This document shows positions 29,836 through 38,373 of a DNA stretch of 55,253 nt, one piece after another. This DNA is from an uncultured Alphaproteobacteria bacterium (GTDB lineage Bacteria > Pseudomonadota > Alphaproteobacteria > Micropepsales > Micropepsaceae). Position 1 is the stretch's first letter. The number at the start of each line of letters is the position of its first letter. The stretch lies in assembly GCA_902826695.1 (NCBI GenBank), contig CADEFU010000018.1, positions 1 through 55,253 of the forward strand, written 5' to 3'. The translations under genes were made by a program, and so were the position numbers. The notes under the pieces are model-generated. The model saw only the letters and a program-made list of their open reading frames with translations, ran no database searches and was not told where the DNA came from.

Positions 29836-30606
29836 GTGCCATCTCTTGTCCGTGATGGCGTCGAGATCGCCTACACCGATCAGGGCGCGGGCGATGGCGT
29901 CGTCCTGGTGCACGGGTTTGCGGCGAGCGTGCAGGAGAATTGGGCTAAGGCCGGTTGGGTTCAGATGCTCACGCGAGCGAACCGGCGGGTGGTTGCGATC
30001 GATCTGCGCGGGCACGGGCTGAGTCAGAAGCTCTACGATCCTGCAGCGTATTCGATGAGTTTGATGGCAAACGATGTGCTTGCCGTTGTCGAGCATTTGC
30101 AGATCAAGAAGCCGGACGTTATCGGGTTTTCACTAGGCGCGCGGGTGGCGCTTGAGTTGTTGCGGCAGCGCGGCGACAGGTTCCTGCTCGGCGTGTTTTG
30201 CGGAGTTGGGGATCTCTTGATGAACCCGCGCGCCGCTCGCGATCCGGAAGACTTCCCGCGCGCTATGGAGGCGCCGACGGCCGATCAGGTCAGCGATGAT
30301 ATGGCGCGGCGGTTTCGATTGTTCGCGGAGGCGCAGGGACAGGATTTGAAGGCGCTTGCCGCTTGCTCGCGCGGGCTTCATGTCTCTCGGGCGGGGTGGA
30401 ACGCCGAGATGCTCGCGCCGATCAAGAACGAAGCACTGGTGATTGCGGGGTCAGGCGACGAATTGGCAGGGTCACCAGAGGGACTGGCGCGGGTGCTTGG
30501 CAACGCTAAGGGCAAGCGGATCGCTGGTTGCGGGCATATGGATTGCCTCACGCAGCCGATGTTCAAAGCGGCCGTGATGGATTTCCTTGCCGGCGTGCCG
30601 GACTAG
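29836..30606 (+). CDS. alpha/beta hydrolase (paralogue 1)
   Basis: A 256-residue serine alpha/beta-hydrolase. VVLVHGFAAS is the oxyanion HG motif, VIGFSLGARVAL carries the nucleophile serine, GSGDELAG the acid and AGCGHMDCL the histidine. The start is GTG 29836, whose ribosome site GGAG overlaps the end of the transporter gene (29825-29828). It shares many blocks with the hydrolase at 33249-34001, such as DLRGHG and RFRLFAEAQGQDLKALA, so the two are paralogues. Co-transcription suggests it acts on a compound brought in by the transporter; this is inference. Confidence 0.85.
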   Translation: MPSLVRDGVEIAYTDQGAGDGVVLVHGFAASVQENWAKAGWVQMLTRANRRVVAIDLRGHGLSQKLYDPAAYSMSLMANDVLAVVEHLQIKKPDVIGFSLGARVALELLRQRGDRFLLGVFCGVGDLLMNPRAARDPEDFPRAMEAPTADQVSDDMARRFRLFAEAQGQDLKALAACSRGLHVSRAGWNAEMLAPIKNEALVIAGSGDELAGSPEGLARVLGNAKGKRIAGCGHMDCLTQPMFKAAVMDFLAGVPD

Positions 30607-31343
30607 CCGCTGCCGTACTGGCCCAGATAGATCAGAATGAAGCCAAACGTATCGGCGAGGCCGTGCGCGATCATCGCGGGCCAGAGGTTGCGCCGCCAGA
30701 GCAGCGTTGCTGCACCCAAGATCAGGCCCATGATGCCAGTGCCGACTATCCCGACCGGCCCTTGGTAGCTGTGCGCGGCACCGAAGATAACGGCTTGCGT
30801 CAGGAGGGCGATGCCCCACGCGGTTCGGCTTTCGCCCATGAACCGCGCGAAGCGAGTCATAAGGTAGCCGCGGTAGAAGACTTCCTCGCCGAATGCCGCG
30901 AACAACCACGTGAGCGGCAAAAGGAGGAGCAGGAGCGGGAGGTTGCCCTTCATCGAGGCGAAGAACTCGCCGGCGCGGTTGGGGCTCGAGGCGGTGAGTT
31001 CGGCGACGGCTTTGTTGATCGCGGGCGCGAGCATGGCGCTGTAGGCGACAATGAAGAGGAAGAGCAGCAGGCCGAGACCCACGGTGCGCATCCAGCTTGT
31101 GGGTACGATCAGGCCGAAGCTCTCCCAAGTTTCGCCGCGGAGTTTGACCCAGAGCAGGACGACAAGGACCGTCGCGAACAGCAGATAGTTCGTTCCGAAC
31201 AGAGGCAGAGTTGGCAGCGTTATCCCTGCGGCGACGGCCCAGGCTTTTGCCCAGATGCCGATATTGTCACGGGCGACGGTGGCCGCGATCGCCTCGACAA
31301 GGCCGAAGTCGGCCCGACGCAGGCTAAGGGTGTTGTCGCTCAT
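30603..31343 (-). CDS. CPBP family intramembrane glutamic/metalloprotease
   Basis: A 246-residue membrane protein with about seven or eight helices. The CAAX-prenyl-protease/bacteriocin-processing (CPBP, Abi) motifs are present: AFGEEVFYRGYLMTRF (EExxxR), IFGAAHSYQG and MIAHGLADTFGF. ATG 31343 has AGGAG just upstream. It overlaps the convergent hydrolase by 4 bases and diverges from a PadR regulator across 65 AT-rich bases, which makes regulation by that PadR protein plausible. Substrate unknown. Confidence 0.88.
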   Translation of the reverse strand: MSDNTLSLRRADFGLVEAIAATVARDNIGIWAKAWAVAAGITLPTLPLFGTNYLLFATVLVVLLWVKLRGETWESFGLIVPTSWMRTVGLGLLLFLFIVAYSAMLAPAINKAVAELTASSPNRAGEFFASMKGNLPLLLLLLPLTWLFAAFGEEVFYRGYLMTRFARFMGESRTAWGIALLTQAVIFGAAHSYQGPVGIVGTGIMGLILGAATLLWRRNLWPAMIAHGLADTFGFILIYLGQYGSG

Positions 31344-31408
31344 CGCAAGCTCCTGGTATAGTTCTATTCGTATTATTAAGTGCTAATCGTACTAATTGGA
31401 GTCAAGAG
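31344..31408. promoter_or_regulatory. AT-rich divergent promoter between CPBP protease and PadR genes
   Basis: The 65-base gap is strikingly AT-rich compared with the rest of the window and holds both start regions. It contains near repeats ATTCGTATTATTAAG and TAATCGTACTAATT at 31364-31398, which could be an operator for the adjacent PadR protein. No exact ATGT-N8-ACAT PadR box is seen. Confidence 0.4.
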
Positions 31409-31930
31409 ATGCCTGCATCACGAAAGCGAAAGGCGGCACTCACGGAACTTGAAGGGGCGATTTTGAGTGCGGTTCGGCGCGGGGAGGGAATTACGCCCTA
31501 CCGGCTCCGTCAGGCCTTCTTGGTGTCGCCGTCGATCGAATGGAGTGGGAGTGCGGGTGCTGTCTATCCGGCGATGCGGCGGTTGAAGGCGGCGGGCTTA
31601 CTCGCGGCGACCGCGTCTGGAGACGCCCGCGGGACGGAGCACTATAGCGTGACGGCGGCGGGGGAGGCCGCACTGCTCGCGTGGGCAGGCGATGCAACGC
31701 GCGCGATGAGTGTTGGGATCGATCCGTTTCGTAGCCGGGTTCCGCAATGGCTGACGCTGTCGCGCGCCCAGCGGGCGCCGATGTTGCGCGCGATCGAGAA
31801 GGCACTCGTGGTGCGGTGTTCGGCGCTCGGCGAGACACTCAAGACTGCTCACGATATCGCGCGTGTGCAGGCGACGCTGGAACTTGAACTTCATCGCGCG
31901 CGACTGCGCTGGATTGCCGCGAACAAGTAG
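31409..31930 (+). CDS. PadR family transcriptional regulator
   Basis: A 173-residue regulator. The winged-helix part (ALTELEGAILSAVRRGEGIT, GSAGAVYPAMRRLKAAGLL, TEHYSVTAAGEAALLAW) matches PadR, and the C-terminal helices (residues about 95-170) would form the dimer/effector region. It diverges from the CPBP protease gene and most likely controls it or itself. Its stop lies one base from the convergent M20 amidohydrolase stop. Ligand unknown. Confidence 0.88.
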   Translation: MPASRKRKAALTELEGAILSAVRRGEGITPYRLRQAFLVSPSIEWSGSAGAVYPAMRRLKAAGLLAATASGDARGTEHYSVTAAGEAALLAWAGDATRAMSVGIDPFRSRVPQWLTLSRAQRAPMLRAIEKALVVRCSALGETLKTAHDIARVQATLELELHRARLRWIAANK

Positions 31931-31931
31931 C

Positions 31932-33188
31932 TCAGCAGCAGCCGCAACCGCCAGCGAGCAGAATTCCGTCTTTGTGGTAGGCGCTGGCGACGGCGGCGCG
32001 CGAGAGGTCGTTGCTTTTTGCGAAGTCGGCCTTCGCAGCGATCCGCAGGTCGGTGCTGGCGAAGAAGTCGAGGGTCGTCATCGCAAGGGCCTTGGCGCCA
32101 TCTACGACGGCTTGGTCGGCTCGTTCGGACTTCGCGTAGGCCGTGAACTCGGCGTTGTGGATCGTCACGTTGGCTGGCGAGACTTGGATGATCGGATGGA
32201 TCGAGGGCACCCGGTGGCTGACGTTACCCATGTCGGTCGAGCCGGCGAGGCCCGGCGGCAGTAAGGCGGGGTCAAGCAGCTCGCGGCCGAGGGCCTTGGC
32301 GTTGGCCTCGTAGGCGTGGGCGAGCGGCCAGTTGGTCTTTAGATCGAGGCAGTCGACGCGGCCCCAGTTCGCTTCGAGGCGCGTGCCGGTGCTAAGCGCG
32401 CCCGCTTCGAAGCAGGCCTGGACACGCTTCTTGAGTGCGGCGAGTTCGACGCCGTTGCGGGCGCGGACGTAGAATCGGCCAGAGGCGCGTTCCGGTACGA
32501 TGTTCGGCGCCATGCCGCCATCGACGATGATGCCATGGATACGTTCGGTCTGTTGGATGTGCTGGCGAAGTTGCGCGATCGTTTGATAGGCGGTGACGAG
32601 CGCGTCAAGCGCGTTCAAGCCGCGCGCGGGCATCGCCGAGGCATGTGCGGCGCGGCCGTGATAGATCACTTCGACTTCGGCGAGCGCGATGACCGGCATG
32701 GTCACCATGTCGAAGCCCGCCGGGTGGACCATCATCGACGCGTCGACGCCGTCGAAGGCGCCGTGTTGGGCCATGACTTCCTTGCCGCCGCCGCGCTCTT
32801 CGGCGGGAGTGCCCATGTAGCGCACGCGGCCGGTTAGTTTGGCGCCGAGCTTGGAGAGGCCAATGGCGGCACCTAGGCCTATGGTTGCGATGACGTTGTG
32901 GCCGCAGGCGTGGCCGATCCCGGGCAGTGCGTCATATTCGGAGAGGAGGCTCATGACCGGGGCGCCCTTGGGGCCGAACTCGGCGGCGTAGGCGGTTGCA
33001 CAGCCGTAGGCGCCGCGTTCGACGGAAAGGCCATGTTGTTCGACGGTCTTGGTCAGGAGCGCGCTTGCAAACTTTTCCTCGAACGCAAGTTCCGGATTCG
33101 CGTGGATGGCGTGGCTGGCCTCGACCAACTCGCCGCGCAGGGCATCGATCGCCGTGCAGACTTCGCGCTTCAAATTGTTGAGGGACAT
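31932..33188 (-). CDS. M20 family amidohydrolase with cysteine-rich C-terminus
   Basis: A 418-residue M20D-type metallohydrolase similar to aminobenzoyl-glutamate or N-acyl amino acid hydrolases. Metal-site motifs include GIGHACGHNVIATIG and the catalytic glutamate in TPAEERGGGKEV; a dimerisation domain lies between (YHGRAAHASAMPARGLNALD). The protein ends LLAGGCGCC, three cysteines in the last four residues, which is unusual and could bind metal or form disulphides. ATG 33188 is chosen. It diverges from the second alpha/beta hydrolase over 60 bases. Confidence 0.9.
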   Translation of the reverse strand: MSLNNLKREVCTAIDALRGELVEASHAIHANPELAFEEKFASALLTKTVEQHGLSVERGAYGCATAYAAEFGPKGAPVMSLLSEYDALPGIGHACGHNVIATIGLGAAIGLSKLGAKLTGRVRYMGTPAEERGGGKEVMAQHGAFDGVDASMMVHPAGFDMVTMPVIALAEVEVIYHGRAAHASAMPARGLNALDALVTAYQTIAQLRQHIQQTERIHGIIVDGGMAPNIVPERASGRFYVRARNGVELAALKKRVQACFEAGALSTGTRLEANWGRVDCLDLKTNWPLAHAYEANAKALGRELLDPALLPPGLAGSTDMGNVSHRVPSIHPIIQVSPANVTIHNAEFTAYAKSERADQAVVDGAKALAMTTLDFFASTDLRIAAKADFAKSNDLSRAAVASAYHKDGILLAGGCGCC

Positions 33189-33248
33189 GGCATAGGGTCC
33201 TGGCTGATCGTTACGTGTCAGCCTTGCTCGAAGCGGGACAGAGGTCAA

Positions 33249-34001
33249 ATGCCGTTCCTAGAAGTCGCGCCTGGTATTCGGATTGCCTACGAGGTTGTGG
33301 GGGAAGGCCCCCCAATCGTCCTCGTGCACGGGTTTGCGTCCAATCGAGCCACGAATTGGCGCGCGCCGGGGTGGTACGACACGCTGACCCAAGCCGGGCG
33401 CCAGGTGATCGCGCTCGACGTGCGCGGGCACGGCGAGAGCGACAAGCCGCACGACATCGACGCCTATAACGAGGGCGAACTGGCCTGGGACGTGGAGCGC
33501 CTGCTCGACCATTTGGGGCACGATAAGGCCGACGTGATGGGCTACTCGATGGGCGGCTTCATCACGCTGCGCCTGTTGCATGATAGCGAGGCTCGTATCC
33601 GGCGGGCTGTGATCGCGGGCGTCGGGGAAAACTACTATGGGCGCGGTGCGGTCGAGACCGATGCGATCGCTGCGGGGTTGCGGGCGTCAAGTGCCGCGGA
33701 GGTTACCGGCGCGGTGCCGCGGCAGTTCCGGTTGTTCGCCGAGCAGGGCAAGAACGACTTGGAAGCGCTGGCGCTTTGTATGACGCGGGAGCGGCGTTCG
33801 TTCGCGGCCGCCGAGTTTGAAGAGCTTGGCGTACCGACCTTGGTCGTTGTGGGCGAGAAGGACACGATCACGGGACCGCCAGGGCCGCTGGCTGAGGCGC
33901 TGCCTGGGAGCCACACGGTGATCGTGCCGGGGCGCGATCACATGACCAGCGTCGGCGACAAAGTCTATAAGGCGGCCGTGCTCGCCTTTCTCGACTTCTG
34001 A
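33249..34001 (+). CDS. alpha/beta hydrolase (paralogue 2)
   Basis: A 250-residue serine alpha/beta-hydrolase with IVLVHGFASN, ALDVRGHGESDKP, nucleophile serine in VMGYSMGGFITL, acid in VVGEKDTITG and histidine in VPGRDHMTSVG. Its block RQFRLFAEQGKNDLEALALC parallels the hydrolase at 29836-30606, so the two are paralogues 3 kb apart. GAGG at 33241-33244 supports ATG 33249. It is similar in type to 3-oxoadipate enol-lactonases and esterases; the substrate is unknown. Confidence 0.85.
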   Translation: MPFLEVAPGIRIAYEVVGEGPPIVLVHGFASNRATNWRAPGWYDTLTQAGRQVIALDVRGHGESDKPHDIDAYNEGELAWDVERLLDHLGHDKADVMGYSMGGFITLRLLHDSEARIRRAVIAGVGENYYGRGAVETDAIAAGLRASSAAEVTGAVPRQFRLFAEQGKNDLEALALCMTRERRSFAAAEFEELGVPTLVVVGEKDTITGPPGPLAEALPGSHTVIVPGRDHMTSVGDKVYKAAVLAFLDF

Positions 34002-34005
34002 AATG

Positions 34006-34031
34006 AAAACCCCCGCGTTTGCACGCGGGGG
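34006..34031 (-). terminator. rho-independent terminator for the first TorF porin
   Basis: CCCCCGCG (34010-34017) and CGCGGGGG (34024-34031) form a perfect 8-bp stem; on the minus strand it is followed by TTTT. It lies 24 bases beyond the porin stop. On the plus strand it also closes the hydrolase gene but lacks a T-run there. Confidence 0.85.
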
Positions 34032-34054
34032 TCACACTCATGCCTTTAGTGTCG

Positions 34055-34831
34055 TTAGCCCGGCAGGTTTGCCGTGAGCGAGAGGACGACGCCATCTTCG
34101 CAAACGTCCAAGCCGGCAAAGCACTGCGCTTTGCTCAGGTCTGTACCAACCCAGCGCAGGTCGATCACGAAGATTTCCCACTCAGCCGACAGGCCGAGGT
34201 CGTAGTAGAGGTAGTCGGACGTGCCGAACGTGGTGTTGTCGTCAATCCACTGATAGCCGACGTTGCCGGACGCCGAGAGTGCGCCCATGAAGGCGAACTT
34301 TTCGAGCAGCGGAACGCTGACGCCGCCCTTCAACGAAATCGCATCGCCGCTTTCGAGGAAGTAATCCGGGCTCCACGCGAGTTCGGCGGACACGGCGGCG
34401 ACACCGTAGTCGTGGCCGAGGTTGGCAATGATCTCGAAGTAGTCGTACTGGTTCGAGGCGGGCGGCGTGTCGGCGTCCGGGTACCAGTAGTAAACTGCTT
34501 TGAGGCCGCCCGAGGTATTCTCGGAGAACGAATGGTTGTAGCCAACGGTCAGATCGACCTCGACGCTCGAGTCGTACGTCGCGGTGTCGTTGAAGTCGAT
34601 GCTCGAGGCCCAGACGTTCGCGAAGAAGCCAGAGCTGTGGTCGTATTGGACCCAACCCTGCATTGCCGCGTTGCGATCGCTTTGGCTTTGGCCACGGAAG
34701 CGATAGTCGCTTGTCAGCGTTGCGCCGGCCGTGAACGGGCCCCATGCGCCTTCATCGTCGGCCGCGTAGACCGCCGGGGCGGCTGCGAATGTCATGGCGG
34801 CTAATACGCCCGCCGTCAGTACCTTCTTCAT
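34055..34831 (-). CDS. TorF family putative outer-membrane porin 1
   Basis: A 258-residue outer-membrane protein. Signal peptide MKKVLTAGVLAAMTFAAAPA, then VYAADD, at residues 1-23. The mature part is rich in aromatic/glycine beta-strands, beginning with AGATLTSDYRFRGQSQS, the family signature (TIGR02001/TorF), and it ends with strands to the final LTANLPG. Two cysteines near the C-terminus (QCFAGLDVCEDG) probably form a disulphide. The transported solute is unknown. A strong terminator follows. A paralogue lies 0.3 kb upstream on the same strand. Confidence 0.9.
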   Translation of the reverse strand: MKKVLTAGVLAAMTFAAAPAVYAADDEGAWGPFTAGATLTSDYRFRGQSQSDRNAAMQGWVQYDHSSGFFANVWASSIDFNDTATYDSSVEVDLTVGYNHSFSENTSGGLKAVYYWYPDADTPPASNQYDYFEIIANLGHDYGVAAVSAELAWSPDYFLESGDAISLKGGVSVPLLEKFAFMGALSASGNVGYQWIDDNTTFGTSDYLYYDLGLSAEWEIFVIDLRWVGTDLSKAQCFAGLDVCEDGVVLSLTANLPG

Positions 34832-35060
34832 ACCAAAAACCTCTTTCACACACGGGGTTGCAGACAAACGAGGCCGTGTGTGGGGCACGCGGCTCGAACT
34901 AGTTTCCGTTGTATTAAGTCTTGCGTGGGGGGTGGTTTACAACGCGTTAACGCGTGTGGGCCGCGCGTGCGGCAAGCCCGGCGCGTGCGCTGAAAATGTC
35001 ACGACAGCTGCGGTGCGTAGGCATCAGGCGGCGTGCCTGCTGTGTGTGCAGTGGTTGCAT

Positions 35061-35094
35061 AGAAAAAGGGCGGCGCGCATACGATGCGGGCCGC
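35061..35094 (-). terminator. rho-independent terminator for the second TorF porin
   Basis: GGGCGGC (35066-35072) pairs with GCCGCCC (35088-35094), with further pairing inside; on the minus strand it ends in TTTTT. It lies about 30 bases beyond the porin stop, so the two porin genes are separate transcripts. Confidence 0.8.
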
Positions 35095-35122
35095 CCCGGT
35101 ACTCTAGGATTCTAGTCTTGGT

Positions 35123-35875
35123 CTACGGAAGGGTCAGGCTGATCGTGCCGACGACGCCGCCTTCGCAGAGGTTGGTGCCAGTGAAGCACTCAGTGTAGCT
35201 CAAGTTCGTGTCCACGTAACGCACGTCTAGCGTGAAGCGACCGAGTTCTGCGCTGACGCCCAGATCCCAATAGACCCAGTCAGGCGTTCCGAACGCGCCG
35301 TTGTTATCGATCGACTGGTGGCCGACGTGTCCGCTTAGCGTGAACTTGTCCGAGAGCGGTACGTCCACGCCACCCGCCACTGCGAGGGCTTCGCCCGTCT
35401 CAAAGAAGTATTCGGGGCTGTAGTTGACTTCAGCCGAAAGCGAGGCCGGTCCGAAATCATGGCTCAACGACGCCTGGACCTCCCAATAGTCATAGCCGAT
35501 GACGGACGGGCCATCGGCATAGTGGTAGTACGTTGCCTTGATGCCGCCTTCGGTGCCTTCACCGAGCGTGAAATTGTAACCAGCGTAGAAATCAACTTCC
35601 ATGAAGGTCGAGGTGTCGCCGGTGTCGCTGAAATCGACGCCCGATGCCCACACGCCAGCGAAAAAGCCCGTTTCGCTTTGGAAGTCGATCGAGCCCTGCA
35701 ATGCAGCGTCGCGTGATTTCTGGCTTTGACCGCGGAACCGATAGTCGGAAGTGACCGTCGCCGTGATCGACAGCGGTCCCCACGCCTTTTCTTCCGCGTC
35801 TTCGCCATCAGCCAAGGCCGACTGCGCCATGCTCAGCGGCGCCAACAAGCTCAGCGCCAAAAGTGTCTTCTTCAT
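35123..35875 (-). CDS. TorF family putative outer-membrane porin 2
   Basis: A 250-residue paralogue of the porin at 34055-34831. Signal peptide MKKTLLALSLLAPLSMAQSA (cleavage after ALA). The same ATVTSDYRFRGQSQKSRDAA block opens the barrel, and the C-terminal cysteine pair recurs as ECFTGTNLCEGG. The sequences differ throughout, so this is an old duplication, not a recent repeat. ATG 35875 begins the signal peptide; the open frame further upstream is unconserved. Solute unknown. Confidence 0.9.
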   Translation of the reverse strand: MKKTLLALSLLAPLSMAQSALADGEDAEEKAWGPLSITATVTSDYRFRGQSQKSRDAALQGSIDFQSETGFFAGVWASGVDFSDTGDTSTFMEVDFYAGYNFTLGEGTEGGIKATYYHYADGPSVIGYDYWEVQASLSHDFGPASLSAEVNYSPEYFFETGEALAVAGGVDVPLSDKFTLSGHVGHQSIDNNGAFGTPDWVYWDLGVSAELGRFTLDVRYVDTNLSYTECFTGTNLCEGGVVGTISLTLP

Positions 35876-36033
35876 CTGGTACCCCCACCATGCCATGCGC
35901 CGACGCTTTGCGGCCGGTCGCCCCAGCGCTATCAAGGGGCGAAGTTTGTTTTTGTGCAATGGCTTAGCGGCGGAATCTCGTGTTGTTTATGCAACAAACG
36001 GATGGTTGCGTGCGGTCGGACCTGGGGGCGACG

Positions 36034-36828
36034 TCAGGATTGGCGCTTGGTTACCCCGGACAGGGCAAGGTGGTGACCGGCGTCGGCGAGCAGTAGTTCG
36101 CCCGTAATGTGTTTTGCGCCCTCGCCGCAAAAGAAGGCGACGGCGTCGGCAATATCTTCGGGCGTGCCAGCCCGGTGGAGCGGGGTCGACTGGATGTTGT
36201 GCTCGACGATGCGAGCGTACGTGGCTTCGTCGAACCGGTCGGAGAACCAGCGCGTGCCGACGAAGCCCGGGCAAACGGCATTAACCCGGATCTCCGGCGC
36301 GAGGGCGCGGGCAAGTGACAGTGTCATCGTGTTCAACGCACCTTTTGATGCGGCGTAAGCGACGGATGAGCCGACGCCGAGCACGCCCGCCACGGACGAC
36401 ACGTTGACGATGCGGCCGAAGCCGCTGGCGCGCAGGTGCGGGGTGCAGGCGCGGATCATCTGGAAGGAGCCGACGACGTTGATCTTGTAGATGCGCAGGA
36501 AGTCGTCGGCGTTCAGGCCGTCGAGGTTTGCATGGTCGGCAAAGACAGTGGCGCCGGCATTGTTCACAAGGATGTCGATACGGCCCCAGCGCTGCATCAC
36601 ATCGGCGGCGATGCGGCGGCAATCGTCATCGTTGCCGACGTCGCCTTGCGCGAGCATGCCTTCGCCGCCATTCGCTTTAATCGCATCAAGCGTTGCCTCG
36701 GCTTCCTTCAAGCTTTTCGTGTAGTTCACGGCTACGCGTGCGCCTTGGCCTGCGAGCTTGAGCGCGACGGCCGCGCCAATACCGGTGCCCGATCCCGTGA
36801 CGATGGCGACGTGGTTCTTGATGTCCAT
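36034..36828 (-). CDS. SDR family oxidoreductase (FabG-like)
   Basis: A 264-residue classical short-chain dehydrogenase. NAD(P)-binding TGSGTGIGAAV, the NNAGA motif and the catalytic Ser...Tyr-x3-Lys in NVSSVAG...AYAASKGAL are present. Sequence resembles 3-oxoacyl-ACP/glucose dehydrogenase-type SDRs; the substrate is not determinable. AGGAAA just before ATG 36828 fixes the start. An enoyl-CoA hydratase homologue lies 25 bases upstream on the same strand, which suggests fatty-acid or acyl-CoA chemistry. Confidence 0.9.
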   Translation of the reverse strand: MDIKNHVAIVTGSGTGIGAAVALKLAGQGARVAVNYTKSLKEAEATLDAIKANGGEGMLAQGDVGNDDDCRRIAADVMQRWGRIDILVNNAGATVFADHANLDGLNADDFLRIYKINVVGSFQMIRACTPHLRASGFGRIVNVSSVAGVLGVGSSVAYAASKGALNTMTLSLARALAPEIRVNAVCPGFVGTRWFSDRFDEATYARIVEHNIQSTPLHRAGTPEDIADAVAFFCGEGAKHITGELLLADAGHHLALSGVTKRQS

Positions 36829-36853
36829 TGGTGTTTCCTCTTCGTGCGTTGCT

Positions 36854-37636
36854 CTAGCGGCCTTGGAACACGGGTTTGCGTTTCTCAAGGAAGGCCCGGC
36901 GGCCTTCGATGTAGTCGTCGCTGCCCATGCACGTGGCGACGGCAGCGTCGGCTGCCGACTTGTGTGCGGGGTCGCTTGAGAGCGCGGCGCGGATTGCCTT
37001 CTTTGCGGCGGCGATCGACAACGGGGCGTTGGCGGCGAGCTTTGCGGTGTAGCCGTTCACAAGTTCGTCAAATTGGCCTGCGGGCGCGATCGCTTGGACG
37101 ATGCCGTGGCTTAGCGCTTCGGCGGCGTTATAGACGCGGGCGGTGAACAGCATTTCGGCGGTGAGGGAGGGCCCGAAGAGCGCGACCAGCGCGGCTGTGC
37201 CGGGGGCTCCGTAGCCGATACCCAGGCGTGCGGCAGGGATACAGAAGCGCGAATCATCGCTGGCGAGCCTCACGTCGCAGGCCATGGCGAGCGCCATACC
37301 GCCGCCGAAGCAGATGCCCCTGACAGCGGCAATGACGGGTTTCGAACAACGGCCGAGCGAAAGGGTCGCGGCTTGGGTTGCTAAATCGTAGGTTTTCGCG
37401 CTGTCGTCTGTTGCGCGGTTGGCCTCGAATTCCGATATGTCAGCCCCTGCGGCGAAGGCTTCGGTGCCGGCGCCCCTGATGACAATGGAGCGGACAGTGG
37501 CGTTGCGGTCGAAACCGGCAATGATTTCGGGGATAGCCTGCCACATGTCGAGGCTGAGTGCGTTGCGCCTTTGGGGCGCGTTGAGTACGAGTGTAGCGGT
37601 GGAGCCGTGAACTTCGGCGATGAGCTTTGACGTCAT
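36854..37636 (-). CDS. enoyl-CoA hydratase/isomerase family protein
   Basis: A 260-residue crotonase-fold protein. RRNALSLDMWQAI, the first oxyanion segment AFAAGADISEF and the second GICFGGGMALAMACDVRLAS are clear. Of the two catalytic glutamates of classical hydratases, the first (in PExxLG) is replaced here by Ala (IPAARLGIGYG), while the second (TAEMLF) is kept, so the reaction may be isomerisation or another crotonase activity. ATG 37636 is chosen. It is in tandem with the SDR gene and diverges from a phosphatase gene. Confidence 0.85.
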   Translation of the reverse strand: MTSKLIAEVHGSTATLVLNAPQRRNALSLDMWQAIPEIIAGFDRNATVRSIVIRGAGTEAFAAGADISEFEANRATDDSAKTYDLATQAATLSLGRCSKPVIAAVRGICFGGGMALAMACDVRLASDDSRFCIPAARLGIGYGAPGTAALVALFGPSLTAEMLFTARVYNAAEALSHGIVQAIAPAGQFDELVNGYTAKLAANAPLSIAAAKKAIRAALSSDPAHKSAADAAVATCMGSDDYIEGRRAFLEKRKPVFQGR

Positions 37637-37679
37637 GGAAGGCCTGAGTACGAGGGTTGGTAGACGGCGCCGGCAGCGG

Positions 37680-38273
37680 ATGCAGCCGGAACGCGAGCCC
37701 ATCAAAATTGTTCTGATCCGGCACGGCAAGCCCGATGTGGGGCCAAGCACGCGCCTGACCCACCGGACGTTCGAGGACTATATAGAAACTTACGAGCGCG
37801 CGGGACTTGATCCGGGGAGCTCGCCGCCCGATTGGCTGGTCGACCTCGCGCGCAAGGCGCAGCGGGTCTATTGCTCGGACCGTCCGCGGGCGCGGGAGAG
37901 TGCACGGGCGCTTGCACCGCATGCGCAGCTTGAACACAGCCCGTTGTTCATGGAGGCGCAGCTGAAGTCGCCGAAGTTGCCGGTCGTGAAGATGAAACCT
38001 GCGGCGTGGGCGGTGATCGCGCGGCTTGCTTGGCATGCCGGACACGATGGCGGGATCGAGGACTTTCGCGATGCGAAGGGGCGCGCCGAGAAGAGCGTCG
38101 ATATCTTGTCGGGCGAGGCGCGCGAAAACGGTCTGGCGGTTCTTGTTGCGCATGGCTACTTCAATGCGATCGTGGGGCGCGCGCTGTCGAAGCGCGGCTG
38201 GCGCAAGCACGGGCGGCACCGCGCAAAGTTCTGGAATGCGGTCGTGTACGAACTGAGTTCGCCGGGCGCATAG
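37680..38273 (+). CDS. histidine phosphatase family protein
   Basis: A 197-residue protein of the phosphoglycerate mutase-like superfamily. IKIVLIRHGKPDVG carries the RHG phospho-accepting histidine; VYCSDRPRARESARAL matches the substrate-pocket arginine region, and the second histidine is in LAVLVAHGYFN. ATG 37680 gives the RHG motif at the normal distance; ATG 37620 and 37635 are in frame but would overlap the divergent enoyl-CoA hydratase start region. Substrate unknown. Confidence 0.82.
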   Translation: MQPEREPIKIVLIRHGKPDVGPSTRLTHRTFEDYIETYERAGLDPGSSPPDWLVDLARKAQRVYCSDRPRARESARALAPHAQLEHSPLFMEAQLKSPKLPVVKMKPAAWAVIARLAWHAGHDGGIEDFRDAKGRAEKSVDILSGEARENGLAVLVAHGYFNAIVGRALSKRGWRKHGRHRAKFWNAVVYELSSPGA

Positions 38274-38373
38274 TCTTTGTTCGCGGCACGCCAAGCAATT
38301 GTGATTTCCGCATCTTCGCGTTAGCGCATCCTCCACCGATACTGGCGATCATCGTCGTGCCGGGGAGGGGCGG

